Assembly (NCBI GenBank): GCA_019096195.1 | Contig: JAGTXK010000073.1 | Coordinates: forward strand, 1,178,001 to 1,242,000 | Length of the DNA stretch: 64,000 bases | Source of the DNA: Boletus sp. NGJ | Lineage: Eukaryota; Basidiomycota; Agaricomycetes; Boletales; Boletaceae | Direction of reading: 5' to 3' | Shown: positions 1-9,801 of the stretch, in pieces | How positions within the stretch are numbered: the first letter of the stretch is position 1 | How the letters are laid out: every line of letters begins with the position of its first letter | Program-made: the position numbers and the translations under genes | Notes under the pieces: model-generated | What the model saw: only the letters and a program-made list of their open reading frames with translations | Told to the model about the DNA's origin: nothing | Database searches by the model: none

Positions 1-123
1 CCTGGAGAGTGTCAGTAAACGGCAACGACAGGAGCGATGCACTAACTCGTTGATGGCCATCTCAATGCGCTCATGATTGACGCCTCCCGAAGTCGCAGCA
101 GGGGTGCGACCGAACATGGACAT
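1..123 (-). CDS. TIM10: TIM10-like mitochondrial intermembrane-space chaperone, 5' part only
   Basis: Reading leftwards from an ATG at 123, the frame gives MSMFGRTPAATSGGVNHER and then IEMAINE, which resembles the N-terminus of small Tim proteins of the Tim10 type (a short Gly/Ala-rich start followed by a helix with the ERIEMA pattern). Tim10 with Tim9 escorts hydrophobic carrier precursors across the mitochondrial intermembrane space. The exon seems to end at about 48, where a 47-nt intron (donor gttagt, branch-like ctgac, acceptor ccag at 2-3) begins. Only one base of the next exon is inside the window, so the diagnostic twin CX3C motifs cannot be seen. It is divergent from UTP4 with about 106 bp between the start codons. 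The call rests on the first 27 residues only. Confidence 0.55.
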   Translation of the reverse strand, partial: MSMFGRTPAATSGGVNHERIEMAINELVHRSCRCRLLTLSR

Positions 124-167
124 TTGAGCTGAACTTGAAGGTGAGCACTGCGCGAAAATATGTATGC

Positions 168-177
168 TCACGTGACC
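168..177. promoter_or_regulatory. CACGTGA E-box in the TIM10/UTP4 divergent promoter
   Basis: The sequence TCACGTGACC lies midway between two divergent start codons (123 and 230). CACGTG is the core site of fungal bHLH factors such as Cbf1. The same extended site occurs in other divergent promoters of this window (4401 and 46627). Binding is inferred from position only. Confidence 0.35.
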
Positions 178-229
178 ACCGAGGACTCATCAAAAAAAGT
201 AGCGGGATGGATTGCTCACTATAAAAGCC

Positions 230-3207
230 ATGCCAGACGGTTCACCTCCTCTTGCACTTCACCGATGCAGGTTTGTCGACGCCTCCCCTTCCCCGATAAC
301 TGCCCTCGCATTCCCTCCCTTGCCTCTGCCCCCCCTTGCAGCAAATGCAGCGGGCAAGCAGCGTGAACCCGGTCGCGATCGCGGTTTAGCATTTGGCACC
401 CTTGTCGTCGGTCACGCGAACGGAAACATAGACTTGCTCAAATGGACCGGAGAACTCGGCGAGTCACAAGCCTCGCAGGCTTGGCACCGTCGCAAGGTCG
501 GTTGCTCACTCCATCACCGTCCTTACTCAGATCCATCGACTACAGACTCTCCCTGGACCCTACCCATCAAAAGTCGACTCCCTGGTATTGACCATAAGAT
601 ATCCAGACATTTTCCCCTCGGACATGGTTCCTTCTCCCTCGGATCTTCGTATGTTTAGCTCAGGTGGGGGGAGCGAACTCTTGGAGTGGGACATGGCAAG
701 AAATACCATCAGGGTGTGTCGCTCTCGCATTGGATAGCTATCTGGCTCGACTCAGTGAGTGCAGAGGACAATAAGCTCTCAGGGGGGCTCCATATGGAGC
801 ATGGCAGCGAACTCCGCGTCAACGTTGTTGGCATTGGGTTGTGAAGATGGTTGCATTCGATTGCTGTCTCTCTCGGCCGACACACTCCAGCACTTCCGCC
901 GCTTCGATCATGTCAAATGCCGTATCCTCAGCATTGCATGGGGCCCTCCAGTACCCCAACAACCAAAGCCAAAAGCGAATGATTCTGCAAGCCAACGCAA
1001 TGGCCGGGAGGAAAGTGAAGATGATAGCGAGGACGAGGAGCATGAGTGGACTGATTCGTGGCTTGTAACTGGGGGCTCTGATAGCAGCTTGCGAAAATGG
1101 GATATCAGCACCGGGCGGTCAACGGACCGCATGGGTACCGACAAAATAAAAGGAGATAGGACGCTTGTCTGGACGGTCGGAGTACTTGCGTGAGGGCCTT
1201 TCCGTCTGTCCTGCAATTCGTGTGAACTAAAATGATGGTAGCGATGGAACGATCATATCTGGCGATTCGCTGGGTATCGTCAAGTTTTGGGATCCAATGA
1301 CATGCACTCAAACTCACAGCTTCGCTGCGCACGGCGCAGATGTCCTCTGTCTCACGATTGGACCAGACGGAACAACTGTCTTCACATCGGGTGTTGACCA
1401 GAAAATAGTCCAATTTACTTATGTTTCGTCTACATCCGGTTCTTCGTCATCAACAATGAGCGCGTCCACCGGTCGATGGATCCAATCAGCCTCGCGACGA
1501 ATGCATTCACACGATGTACGTTCGTTGGCAATGTGGCCACCTTATAGGCCGCTTCCACCCGTCTACAGACGAAAATTCGCTCCTGGCGTTCCGTTTATAG
1601 CGCCTGTTCTCGTATCCGGCGGCCTTGACATGTCCGTCGTTCTGACGCCTTGCCTACCTGCGAGTATGACAACATCCACTGTGGCAGCACGAGTCATTAA
1701 TCCACTAGCAACGAGTGTCGTGACCACGTTCGAAGACTCGTACTATCGGCGGGTTCCATATTTTTCTGCTGTTTCCGTTGCCAGAAGCGCAAGGCTTGTG
1801 TCGTACATGCACGAGACTGGGTTGAATATCTGGCGTGTGCTCAACATCCCGAGTACAGCAATGGTGATCGACGGCAGGGATAATTCCACAGACCCCGAGT
1901 TGAGGGTGAGCTGGGAAAGTATGCTCGAGATGGAATTCGTTGTACAGACGAACCTCATAGCAAGCGCTCTTTCGGACGACGGACGGTGGCTTGTTGTTTC
2001 GGATTTATATGAAACGAAGCTTTTCGAACTGTGTAAGACAGTGAGTCTATATTCATGCAATGCGAGAGAAAAGCGCTCAAGCCCGATGCCTCCGTCAGCC
2101 CACAGGGGAAATGCAGCCAAGGCGGATTCGCTCACTAACCGCTGTGCTAGAGGCACACATATCCATTTCGAGCTCTAAAGGATCCCGCTCGACCGGCGGG
2201 AGTTACTTTATCTTCACACCCGATTCAAGTAAAATGGTCTTAGCATCAGTATCGACATCTTTCATTCTCATAATCGACCTGATCACCGAGGAACCCACCG
2301 TGTTGAGACGATTCGACCAGCACAGAAAATCAACCTCTCTTAGCGGTGGTCGGCTAGTTCGTGGATCGAGTAGAAGTCAAGTGCAGGATGCAGCTGACGA
2401 CGAGGGCGGGCTACCTCAATCGGATGGTCCACCGTCTGTGGTACGTATGGCTGTAAGCCCCGATGGGCAATGGCTCGCGACTTCGGATGAACTCTGTCGA
2501 ACGTCCGTGTTCAACCTTGATTCGATCCAGGTATGGTGGGGTTTTTGTGCTATCGAATAGTGCCAGCTAATCTACGTCTGCAGTACCACGGGGCTTTACC
2601 CTCGTTACCCCACCCACCAAACGTACTCACCTTCACCCCGGAGAAGCCACATATCCTTATGATCGTTCTCCCGAACAACACTATTCACGTCTTTGATGTC
2701 GAACGTAGTGAAGTCCCTGCATGGGCATACGACCTTAATTCACGCATCCCAAAACAGCTTTTCAACACATCAGATCCTGTGCTAGGCGTCATTTTTGAGC
2801 CAGGTCCGACTCTGCCCTCATCGGCTCTGGTGAACGGTGACCTCGAGATGACCGACGTCTTGCAAAAAAATTCTGGACCACATTCTACCACGTTCTCTCA
2901 AAAAGAAGCCATCTTCTGGGGCTCTTCCTGGCTATGTAAACTCAAGCTTGACTGGCTCGGAAAATATACAGAGCAACGGAAACGTCGCAAATCCGAGGCA
3001 AGGCATCCCACACAAGAGCATCAGGGCGCACCGACCTTCGCTCCACATCCAGACCTTCAAAATTTGCGGATGGTTACACACTATCGCCCGATTCTCGCGT
3101 TGGATTTTGTCGGCCCCGGAGAGCTAGTCTTAGTGGAGAGACCCCTGGTGGATGTGCTATCGAAACTTCCACCTGCCTTCTTTAAACCCAAGTATGGGCA
3201 GACATGA
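230..3207 (+). CDS. UTP4: UTP4/Cirhin, WD40 subunit of the t-UTP small-subunit processome
   Basis: Utp4 (human CIRH1A) is a WD40 double-propeller protein of the t-UTP subcomplex. It binds the 5' external spacer of pre-rRNA and links rDNA transcription to early 18S processing in the nucleolus. The start at 230 gives MPDGSPPLALHRCRFVD and then SPSPITALAF, the usual Utp4 opening. WD-type blades follow, for example GCEDGCIRLLSL, VTGGSDSSLRKWD, IISGDSLGIVKFWD and LTIGPDGTTVFTSGVDQKI. The C-terminus ends PAFFKPKYGQT, as in fungal homologues. I place introns at 497-530, 714-764, 1190-1241, 2041-2152 and 2531-2583, giving 891 residues. The first is only 34 nt but is needed to keep the frame. The gene is divergent from TIM10 and convergent with the Mpv17-family gene. 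Confidence 0.88.
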
Positions 3208-3373
3208 TGGGAAGAAATGTGTATCAGTGTCTTGCTTTGAAACCCTACTACTAGCGCTGATAAAAATAAACCCTAAAAATGCATGGAAGGGAGAAGGACC
3301 AAAAATCTAAGCTACACTAGCGGAAAACTGGAGGTATCTATGGTGGTACGAGTCTGGATACACAGTACAACGT

Positions 3374-4307
3374 TTACCGCACCGCGGTTTCTCTATCTTG
3401 CTTTTCGTCTTCCCTGGGAATGAATGTTTGAGATGAATTGTTTGGCGATCAAGCAGAAAGCATACTTGGCATTAAGAATGGAGAGGTAAAGCGTCCAGAA
3501 TACACCACATGCAGACTGAAATGGTATTCTATACGGTAAAGGCATAAATCGGAAATTTATCAACTATGGTGGTGTCAGATTCAACGCGACGAGATGTCCG
3601 AAAAGCGCACCTGTGCTAATGGCCAGACTTTCCAATTGGTTAGTAAAGCAGTGGTGTACATATCAGTATATTTGTCCCGAATTTGATTGTGGGTTCGGCC
3701 CTCCATGATACCAATGGAGCCAATAAATATTGCGAGCTGTGAAAGTGAGAGGATTAAAAACCGACACAAGCAAAGGAACTCGAGGGACGTACGCCTAGCG
3801 GCGCCCTGGACAAGTGCAATGATCAGATGGCTAGTGACAACGGGGTGGATCGCAGCAAACTCACATGATGAACTGATCTGCAGCAACCCTCTTTGATAAG
3901 GCCCTGAAGCTGACTCTGTGGGTGCGCCGCCTGCGAAGAGGAAACTTGCGCTCGAGGAAGATGTTCCACCTGCCCAGTAGTGGGCCTCGGAAGCAGCGGG
4001 TTCAAGGTTTACTCCCGGAGAGGAAGGCAGAGTACATACTTATGCCAACACCGAAGCAGAAGAAGCGGAGGGTGCGTGCAGAGTCCCAACGTGGCCGATG
4101 CTGGTGATCTTGTGCATGCTGGGACAAAGACAGGGGTGAGCGACAAGAATATCGCAGGGTGGAGATTCTGCGCACAACATTGTGAGAGAATTGAGCGACG
4201 ATGTCGCCAAAGGCGTTGAGTGTGCCGCCTGTGAGAGCGAGAGTACGGTTCGGGTGGGTGTGGAAGAAATATTGGTATGTTCTGGCAAGGGTGAGGGTAG
4301 TTGCCAT
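3374..4307 (-). CDS. Mpv17/PMP22/Sym1-family membrane protein
   Basis: Mpv17-family proteins are small four-helix membrane proteins of the mitochondrial inner membrane (Sym1) or peroxisomes, thought to form channels. Family signatures in order are ALTGGTLNAFGDIVAQ near the N-terminus, RWDSARTLRF, PLLGRWNIFLE, RVAADQFIMAPLGLAIFIG, NWKVWPLAQLINFRFMPL and VFWTLYLSILNAK. The model needs about six exons. A 13-nt microexon at 3793-3805 supplies the APLG residues between QFIM and LAIF. A final 52-nt intron moves the end from a premature-looking stop near 3393 to NAKEDEKQDR... and a stop at 3374-3376, matching the usual fungal tail. It shares a 163-bp promoter with the divergent secreted-protein gene. 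Which organelle it serves cannot be told from sequence. Confidence 0.85.
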
Positions 4308-4400
4308 GCAAAAAAGCTCAAACGTTGATTCACGTCCTTTGAGTACTTAAATGCCGGACACTAACGGATTTTCTATGACGTAAGTCTCCAAGAAATCAAC

Positions 4401-4410
4401 TCACGTGACC
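4401..4410. promoter_or_regulatory. CACGTGA E-box in the Mpv17/secreted-protein promoter
   Basis: TCACGTGACC is identical over ten bases to the site at 168-177 and again sits between two divergent genes (starts at 4307 and 4471). A bHLH-type site is inferred. Confidence 0.35.
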
Positions 4411-4470
4411 AGCACGCCAGCCTCATAAACCCGCCGCGTCAAAACCGCCCCTTAACCATCGCCCAACACC

Positions 4471-5052
4471 ATGCCTTCCTACACCATCCTTGTCCTTGCG
4501 TTCGCGCTGGTTGCAGCTGTGCGTGCCATCCCCGTCGACGAGATATCTGCACGGAACGGCATCGGCTCCGCATCTTCAGGCGTTGGCGGTCAGGCAGCCG
4601 GGGGCTCCGTATCTACTTCATCGAGCAATTGCACACACTTAATGACAGACTGCGCCACATCTTATCTCTCGGGCTTGTCATTGGCTAAGGTAGATTCTGG
4701 TAAGCACACAAGGGTCACTTCGTTGGACGTCAGTTCTGACACCACTTGCAGAGAATGCAGGGAACGGGGGCAGCGCTCCCTCTGGAGCGTCCAGCGCAGC
4801 CGCGTTGTTCAGCCTCGTCAAGGGCACCAACTCCACTAGTAAAGCTCCAGTAGGCAGCGCGTTTTCGGGAGCTGGTGGCGAGGCGCCCGGCGGCTCAGTA
4901 GTGGATAACCATCCTGCACTCGTCGAACTGGATTCAGGTGTGTATATCTATATCCCATGCATGCGTCGAATTAGATTGACGTCAGCCCACCAGACAATGC
5001 CGGGCAGGGTGGTACCGCATCCAGTGGAAACAGCTCGGGTTTGGTTGATTAG
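4471..5052 (+). CDS. Small secreted Gly/Ser-rich protein with exon-encoded repeats
   Basis: The predicted protein has 157 residues. It starts with a clear signal peptide (MPSYTILVLAFALVAAVRA, cleavage near AIP) and is then low in charge and rich in Gly, Ser and Ala. Three related segments are visible: GSASSGVGGQAAGGSV, NAGNGGSAPSGASS plus GSAFSGAGGEAPGGSV, and NAGQGGTASSGNSSG. Introns at 4700-4751 and 4938-4993 both fall in phase 1 directly after a D-S-G triplet, and the exons that follow open with ENAGNGG and DNAGQGG. This suggests the repeats arose by exon duplication. Only two cysteines remain in the mature part. No known domain is recognised. An effector-like or cell-wall role is possible but not shown. 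Confidence 0.75.
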
Positions 5053-5195
5053 ACGGCGACGCCGGACAAAAGGGGAACAAGATCCTCACATCCTAGACCT
5101 ACTTCGCAGACATCATGCACATAGACTATTCACACGCCTATTGCAAGGGATTGTATTTGATGGTATACCCGACAAGCACATGTATCTCCTGGCAT

Positions 5196-6200
5196 TCACA
5201 ATAGCTTGAGATGACCAGTAACTTGGTTTATAAGTTCTACTGGCGCTGCAGAGCAATTCATAAGGGACACAAGTATGGCTCACAAGGGGGCAAACCTACC
5301 GGGACCAATTCCAAGCACTGTACGTGATCCTGCCGCGATTTGCGTACGCCCACTAGAAGAGTGCGCCATCATCAACAGAAGAATAGCACTACCAAAATAC
5401 AGCCTACGCGTCAAGGATTGACCGAGCACATAGATTAAGACTCTTTGCGATCGCCTCCAGCTCTAGTAGCTCTTCCTCGGAGGATCCTCTAAGGGCGATT
5501 TTTGCTTGTCTGCTCAAATCTGTCTTCATGGAAGCCAGCTAAGTCAAAACAAACGTACCCCGTTCGCTCCCAGTGTTGTAGAAGCTAAATGTGTCTTGGA
5601 ACGTGTCGGAGACCGACTTGTACTGGTCAGCTTACCTTTGGGTTTGTTTTCATGAGTGCCTTGTAACATGCCAAGGTCGCGTGACTGGAAAACCAAAAGT
5701 CCAACACAACAATCTCTCAACCAAGACGCGTGACATACCCACACCTGAGCGACTCAGAGCTGCGTCAGTGCATAAGAAACAGTCACGTACTGCGCCGCGA
5801 TCTTTCCTTGAGTCATCTTCAAATCTGTCCGCACAACCAATACCTGAATGTTGGACCTCGCCATAAGAGTAAATTTCGACCAAAAACTGACTGACGCTTA
5901 CAAGCTTGCACTGCTCCATCGTCCGTGGTTTGACGGAGGAGAGATCACCGTCGGCCAAGTCCTCGTCTTCACCATCGCTCTCCCCTTGTTCAGGTTCGGC
6001 TTCCGTCTTGCACTCTGGCGGTGGGGAAGCTGGAGGCACGTTCCTCGCGCCGAAATGCGCTCCAAGATAGAATCCCAGTCCTAGAGCAAGACCGACTGAA
6101 ATTGCGTAGGAAAGCGCTTTTATTTCGCGCGCTATCAGATGAGATGCAAGAGTCTTCAGCAAGCGTGGGCATGTGGGTACTTACTGCTGGAGTGAACCAT
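5196..6200 (-). CDS. PTH2: Peptidyl-tRNA hydrolase 2 (Pth2/Bit1)
   Basis: Pth2 cleaves the ester bond of peptidyl-tRNA released from stalled ribosomes; the fungal and animal forms carry an N-terminal membrane anchor. Here an ATG at 6200 leads through a 53-nt intron to a hydrophobic anchor (LSYAISVGLALGLGFYLG) and an acidic linker. The catalytic domain follows: KLVLVVRTDLKMTQGKIAAQ, CGHATLACYKALM, QHWERTGQAKIALRG, EELLELEAIAKSLNL, GRTQIAAGSRTVLGIGPAP and VELINQVTGHLKLL. These include the family's conserved Lys, the Cys-x-His-Ala segment and the Asp/Gly-rich loops. About eight exons are needed, including a 6-nt exon at 5739-5744 between introns of 46 and 54 nt, which encodes the Cys and part of the Gly in QCGHA. 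Only 87 bp separate its start from that of divergent HAS1. Confidence 0.9.
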
Positions 6201-6287
6201 CGAGTCAAGCACTGAAAGGGAAAACGGAGGTTGCCGGCAACTGCTCGATAAGGGATATTGGCACTCGACTGGTTTTTGACGACCTCC

Positions 6288-8248
6288 ATGACGGAAGAAA
6301 CGCTTGCTGCACCTTCAGCAGTTCCTCAGGAAAATGTTACAGACAGAGAACCATTCTCCTCGCTCGAACTCTCAGAACAGACGAACAAAGCTCTCGCAGA
6401 CATGGGATTCAAGACCATGACACCCGTACAAGCCAAGGCCATTCCACCACTCCTAGCCGGGAAAGACGTCCTCGGTGCTGCACGAACTGGTTCAGGAAAG
6501 ACACTCGCATTCTTGATTCCTGCCGTTGAACTGCTGCATCGGATGAAGTTCAAGCCAAGAAATGGTGGGTATCCGCTATCCACTTGCACGAGAGCTCCAT
6601 ATTGATCGGATTTTCTACTCTGTTCGCAGGAACTGGCATCATTATCGTCTCCCCTACACGAGAGCTTGCATTGCAAATATTTAGCGTCGCAAAAGACTTG
6701 ATGGCCTATCACTCACAGACCTTTGGTATTGTCATTGGTGGTGCAAATCGGAGGGCAGAAGCAGAAAAGCTCGAAAAGGGCGTCAATCTGCTGGTAGCGA
6801 CGCCAGGTCGGCTACTCGATCATCTCGAAGTAAGTAAAAGCTGCGAGGCTGGGTTCATCAACGAGTACTCATACCAACAGAATACCAAAGGGTTTGTTTT
6901 CCGCAACCTAAAAGCACTCGTCATCGACGAAGCAGATCGGATATTGGAGATCGGTTTCGAGGAGGAGATGAAGAAAATTATCGCGATTCTTCCAAACGGT
7001 ATTGCACATTGGTGTTCTCGACTCGCGGTCTAATCAACATTCTCGACAGACGGTCGACAATCTATGCTGTTCTCCGCGACGCAAACTACAAAAGTCCAGG
7101 ACCTCGCTCGCATATCACTACGTCCTGGCCCTCTGCATGTCGACGTTGACAAGGAAGAGGCGACGAGTACCGTATCGACGTTGTCGCAGGGCTACGTCGT
7201 GTGCCCCTCTGATCGCCGTTTCCTCCTACTTTTCACCTTTCTCAAAAAGAATTTGAAGAAGAAAACCATCGTCTTCTTTTCTAGTTGTAATTCCGTGAAA
7301 TACCACGGCGAACTGTTGAACTACATCGATGTGCCGGTACTCGACCTACACGTACGCTTCTTTCGACACATTGTAAGCTGCTAGTTGACCGGTGGACAAT
7401 ACAGGGCAAACAAAAACAACAGAAACGTACAAACACATTCTTCGAGTTTATCAATGCAGAATCTGGCATCCTACTCTGTACCGATGTTGCCGCTCGTGGG
7501 CTTGATATCCCTCGTGTCGATTGGATCATCCAGTACGATCCCCCAGACGATCCAAGAGACTATATACATCGTGTGGGGCGTACAGCACGAGCTGGGAAAG
7601 TTGGAAAGAGTTTATTGTTCCTGCTGGAGAGCGAGTTGGGCTTCCTGCGGTACCTGAGGGATGCAAAAGTTCCTCTTAATGAGTATACCTTTCCGGCAGA
7701 TCGGATCTCCAATGTGCAGACTCAGGTATGTCTCCACGGTATCACCAACCGACTTGATTTTGATACTACGTACAATCTAGTTGGAAAAACTGTTACAAAA
7801 GAACTACTTTCTGCATCAATCCGCAAGGGATGGTTTCAGGTCGTATCTTCAGGCGTATGCCTCTTATTCGCTCAAGAAAACATTTGACATCAATGCGCTG
7901 GATCTTGCCAAGGTCGGAAAGTCGTTTGGCTTTGCCATTCCACCTCGTGTCAACATAAGTATCGGTGGCGGAAGCGGTAAATCGAGTGCGGGGAAGAAGC
8001 GACGACGGAACGAAAAGGAAGAGGACGAGGTGTGGGAGGATATGCCCCTTGGGGAGGGTGCGGAGAGTGGTGAGGATGTCGATGTCGTGGAGGCAGAGCG
8101 TGGGGGTTCGCGGAGAGAGATCCCGAGGAGACAAGGTAAGGAGCGGCGGATAGAGACGTTGGGAAAGAAAGCGGTTGAGAAGGAGATATATAGGAAAGGT
8201 AAGGAATGGAAAAAGGCGAAAATGTCGAGACAGCAGTGGAATCGGTGA
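6288..8248 (+). CDS. HAS1: DEAD-box RNA helicase HAS1 (DDX18)
   Basis: Has1 is a nucleolar ATP-dependent RNA helicase needed for both 40S and 60S subunit maturation. All core motifs are visible: Q-motif region [16 protein letters not shown], motif [10 protein letters not shown], Ia PTRELALQ, Ib [41 protein letters not shown] and [13 protein letters not shown]. The [10 protein letters not shown] form and the following [17 protein letters not shown] are typical of Has1. The C-terminus carries [19 protein letters not shown] and [14 protein letters not shown], as in the family, then a long charged Lys/Glu tail that is poorly conserved elsewhere. Short introns lie near 6565-6630, 6830-6881, 6997-7049, 7352-7404 and 7725-7780. 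The start at 6288 gives [10 protein letters not shown]. It shares a very short promoter with PTH2. Confidence 0.93.
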
Positions 8249-8400
8249 TAGTTTGTACACAGACGCCCATAGATAGCTGCGTTACGTGTACACCTGCCCT
8301 AAAGTTACCAGCAGGAAAAGGCTCGGTCTCAACACTTTAAGCTGGCTTGCTCTACAGCCTCATCGCAAAATTTCTATCTTGTCTATCTTGCACTAATCCA

Positions 8401-9576
8401 ATGCACACAGCAGCATTCACGGCGACGACTCAAGTGATCACCCTCTCCTTTTTTTCATTCCGTGACTTACTGACGTGAGCTTTGTCTACCTGCCTTTGAA
8501 TGGGTTGCGGGTACAGCACTATGTATGGGCAGGTGGCCATTTCTTGCTTTTAGTGGCGGCATTGCGATACTTTATTGCATGCATGACCTTTACGACTGTC
8601 TCTGCGTGGTGGTACAAAGGTATGCCATGCTCTCCCAGTTTTCCGGGGTGGAGCCTGACTGGTATCTGCAGTGGGTTTCTTGGGTGCACTTGTCAGCTAT
8701 GCGATCGTGTGCTAGTGAGTAGCGCTCGTTTTGCGTGGTGACGGCGTGGCATTATGCTGACAATGTCCGCGTGTTCGCAGTAAGTCACTCAGGGTGAGCA
8801 CGGGTGCCCTTTGTCACGTGTTTGGTTTTCATGTCTTGGTGCTCTAGACCCAGCAGCTTAACCTGGCATTTGTGCAAAAGGCCATTACGGACGAGGTGGG
8901 TTCACAGACTCGAGAAGGGGTCATGCGCTAAGACGGATGCACAGAACGTCCAATACCTTTTGCTCGCGTTTTTCTGGTGGAGCTCCAAGCCGGTTGCTCG
9001 TAAGTGCTGTATGCGTGAGGCGACGAGCGTTGTTATTGAGTTGCGTGTTGAATAGTCGCGTTGATGCCCTACTTTGTGTTTCTCGCTCTTCCATGCTCTG
9101 ACGTTCACACGCACGGCATTGATGTCTCAGTATCTTCCACCGGGACCACCTGCCACCGCTGGAGGGCCTCCTCAACCGCACCCGCTTGCGAAGCGCCTGC
9201 AGCTCTGGGTGAAATGTACGTGGCATGCTGTAGCTGCGATTGACGGCTGACTGTTGTCTGTGCACTAGCGAACTACGACCCCGCGATGCGAGTGGTGGCA
9301 TTTACGGAGCTGATCATCTTCTTGCGCGTTGTGTTTGGGGCTATCCTGTTGCGAAACTCGTTGGTTGCACCGCTGATCTATGCGCACTTTTTGCGCCTGC
9401 GATACTACCAGTCGGCGTTTACGCGGGAAGCGGTCTCGTATGCTGATGAACGTGTTTTGACTACGCTAGCGAACCCCATCGTGCCCCCCATTATCGGGAC
9501 GGTGTGGGGCAAGGCGCGCGAGTTTGCGATCAAGTGGGCGGGGAGTAGCGTGATTGAGCCGACTAGGAGGGAGTAG
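8401..9576 (+). CDS. TMEM33/Pom33/Tts1-family nuclear-envelope and ER membrane protein
   Basis: This family shapes tubular ER and aids nuclear pore placement. Membrane segments in order are WAGGHFLLLVAALRYFIACM, FLGALVSYAIVCYKSL, VQYLLLAFFWWSSKPVALAL and, near the C-terminus, VAFTELIIFLRVVFGAIL, with the family-like RNSLVAPLIYAHFLRLRYYQ. The ATG at 8401 starts a short first exon (MHTAAFTATTQ) joined to HYVWAGGHF. A 13-nt exon lies at 8781-8793 and a 48-nt exon at 8848-8895. Near 9076-9083 the frame breaks: PYFVF is followed one base out of frame by SLFHALTFTRTALM, which also looks like the family. Either one base is extra, or a 55-nt intron (9076-9130) removes this stretch. The rest is continuous to 9576. 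Confidence 0.78.
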
Positions 9577-9801
9577 AGCAAGGACGGTGGAGAATGTCGT
9601 GGCTCGTTAAGAACTTTTTTGTCTGTCAGTGATATGATAGATTTTATTTTTCTTATTTTCTTGTTTTCGACAAACAAGAGTACACAAAAGCGGGAAGTAT
9701 TTCGGGCTGATTTTTCGTGTGTGAGACGGGCCGCGACGACGCGACAAAATATTGCGAAAAGGTCAGACTGGCTGGCTTGTTCCGCTTTTTCACCGTTGAC
9801 A

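Noticed and set aside
220-227. tataaaag as TATA box for UTP4
   Set aside because: It lies 3-10 bp before the best start codon, too close for a TATA box unless a later ATG is used, which would remove the conserved N-terminus.
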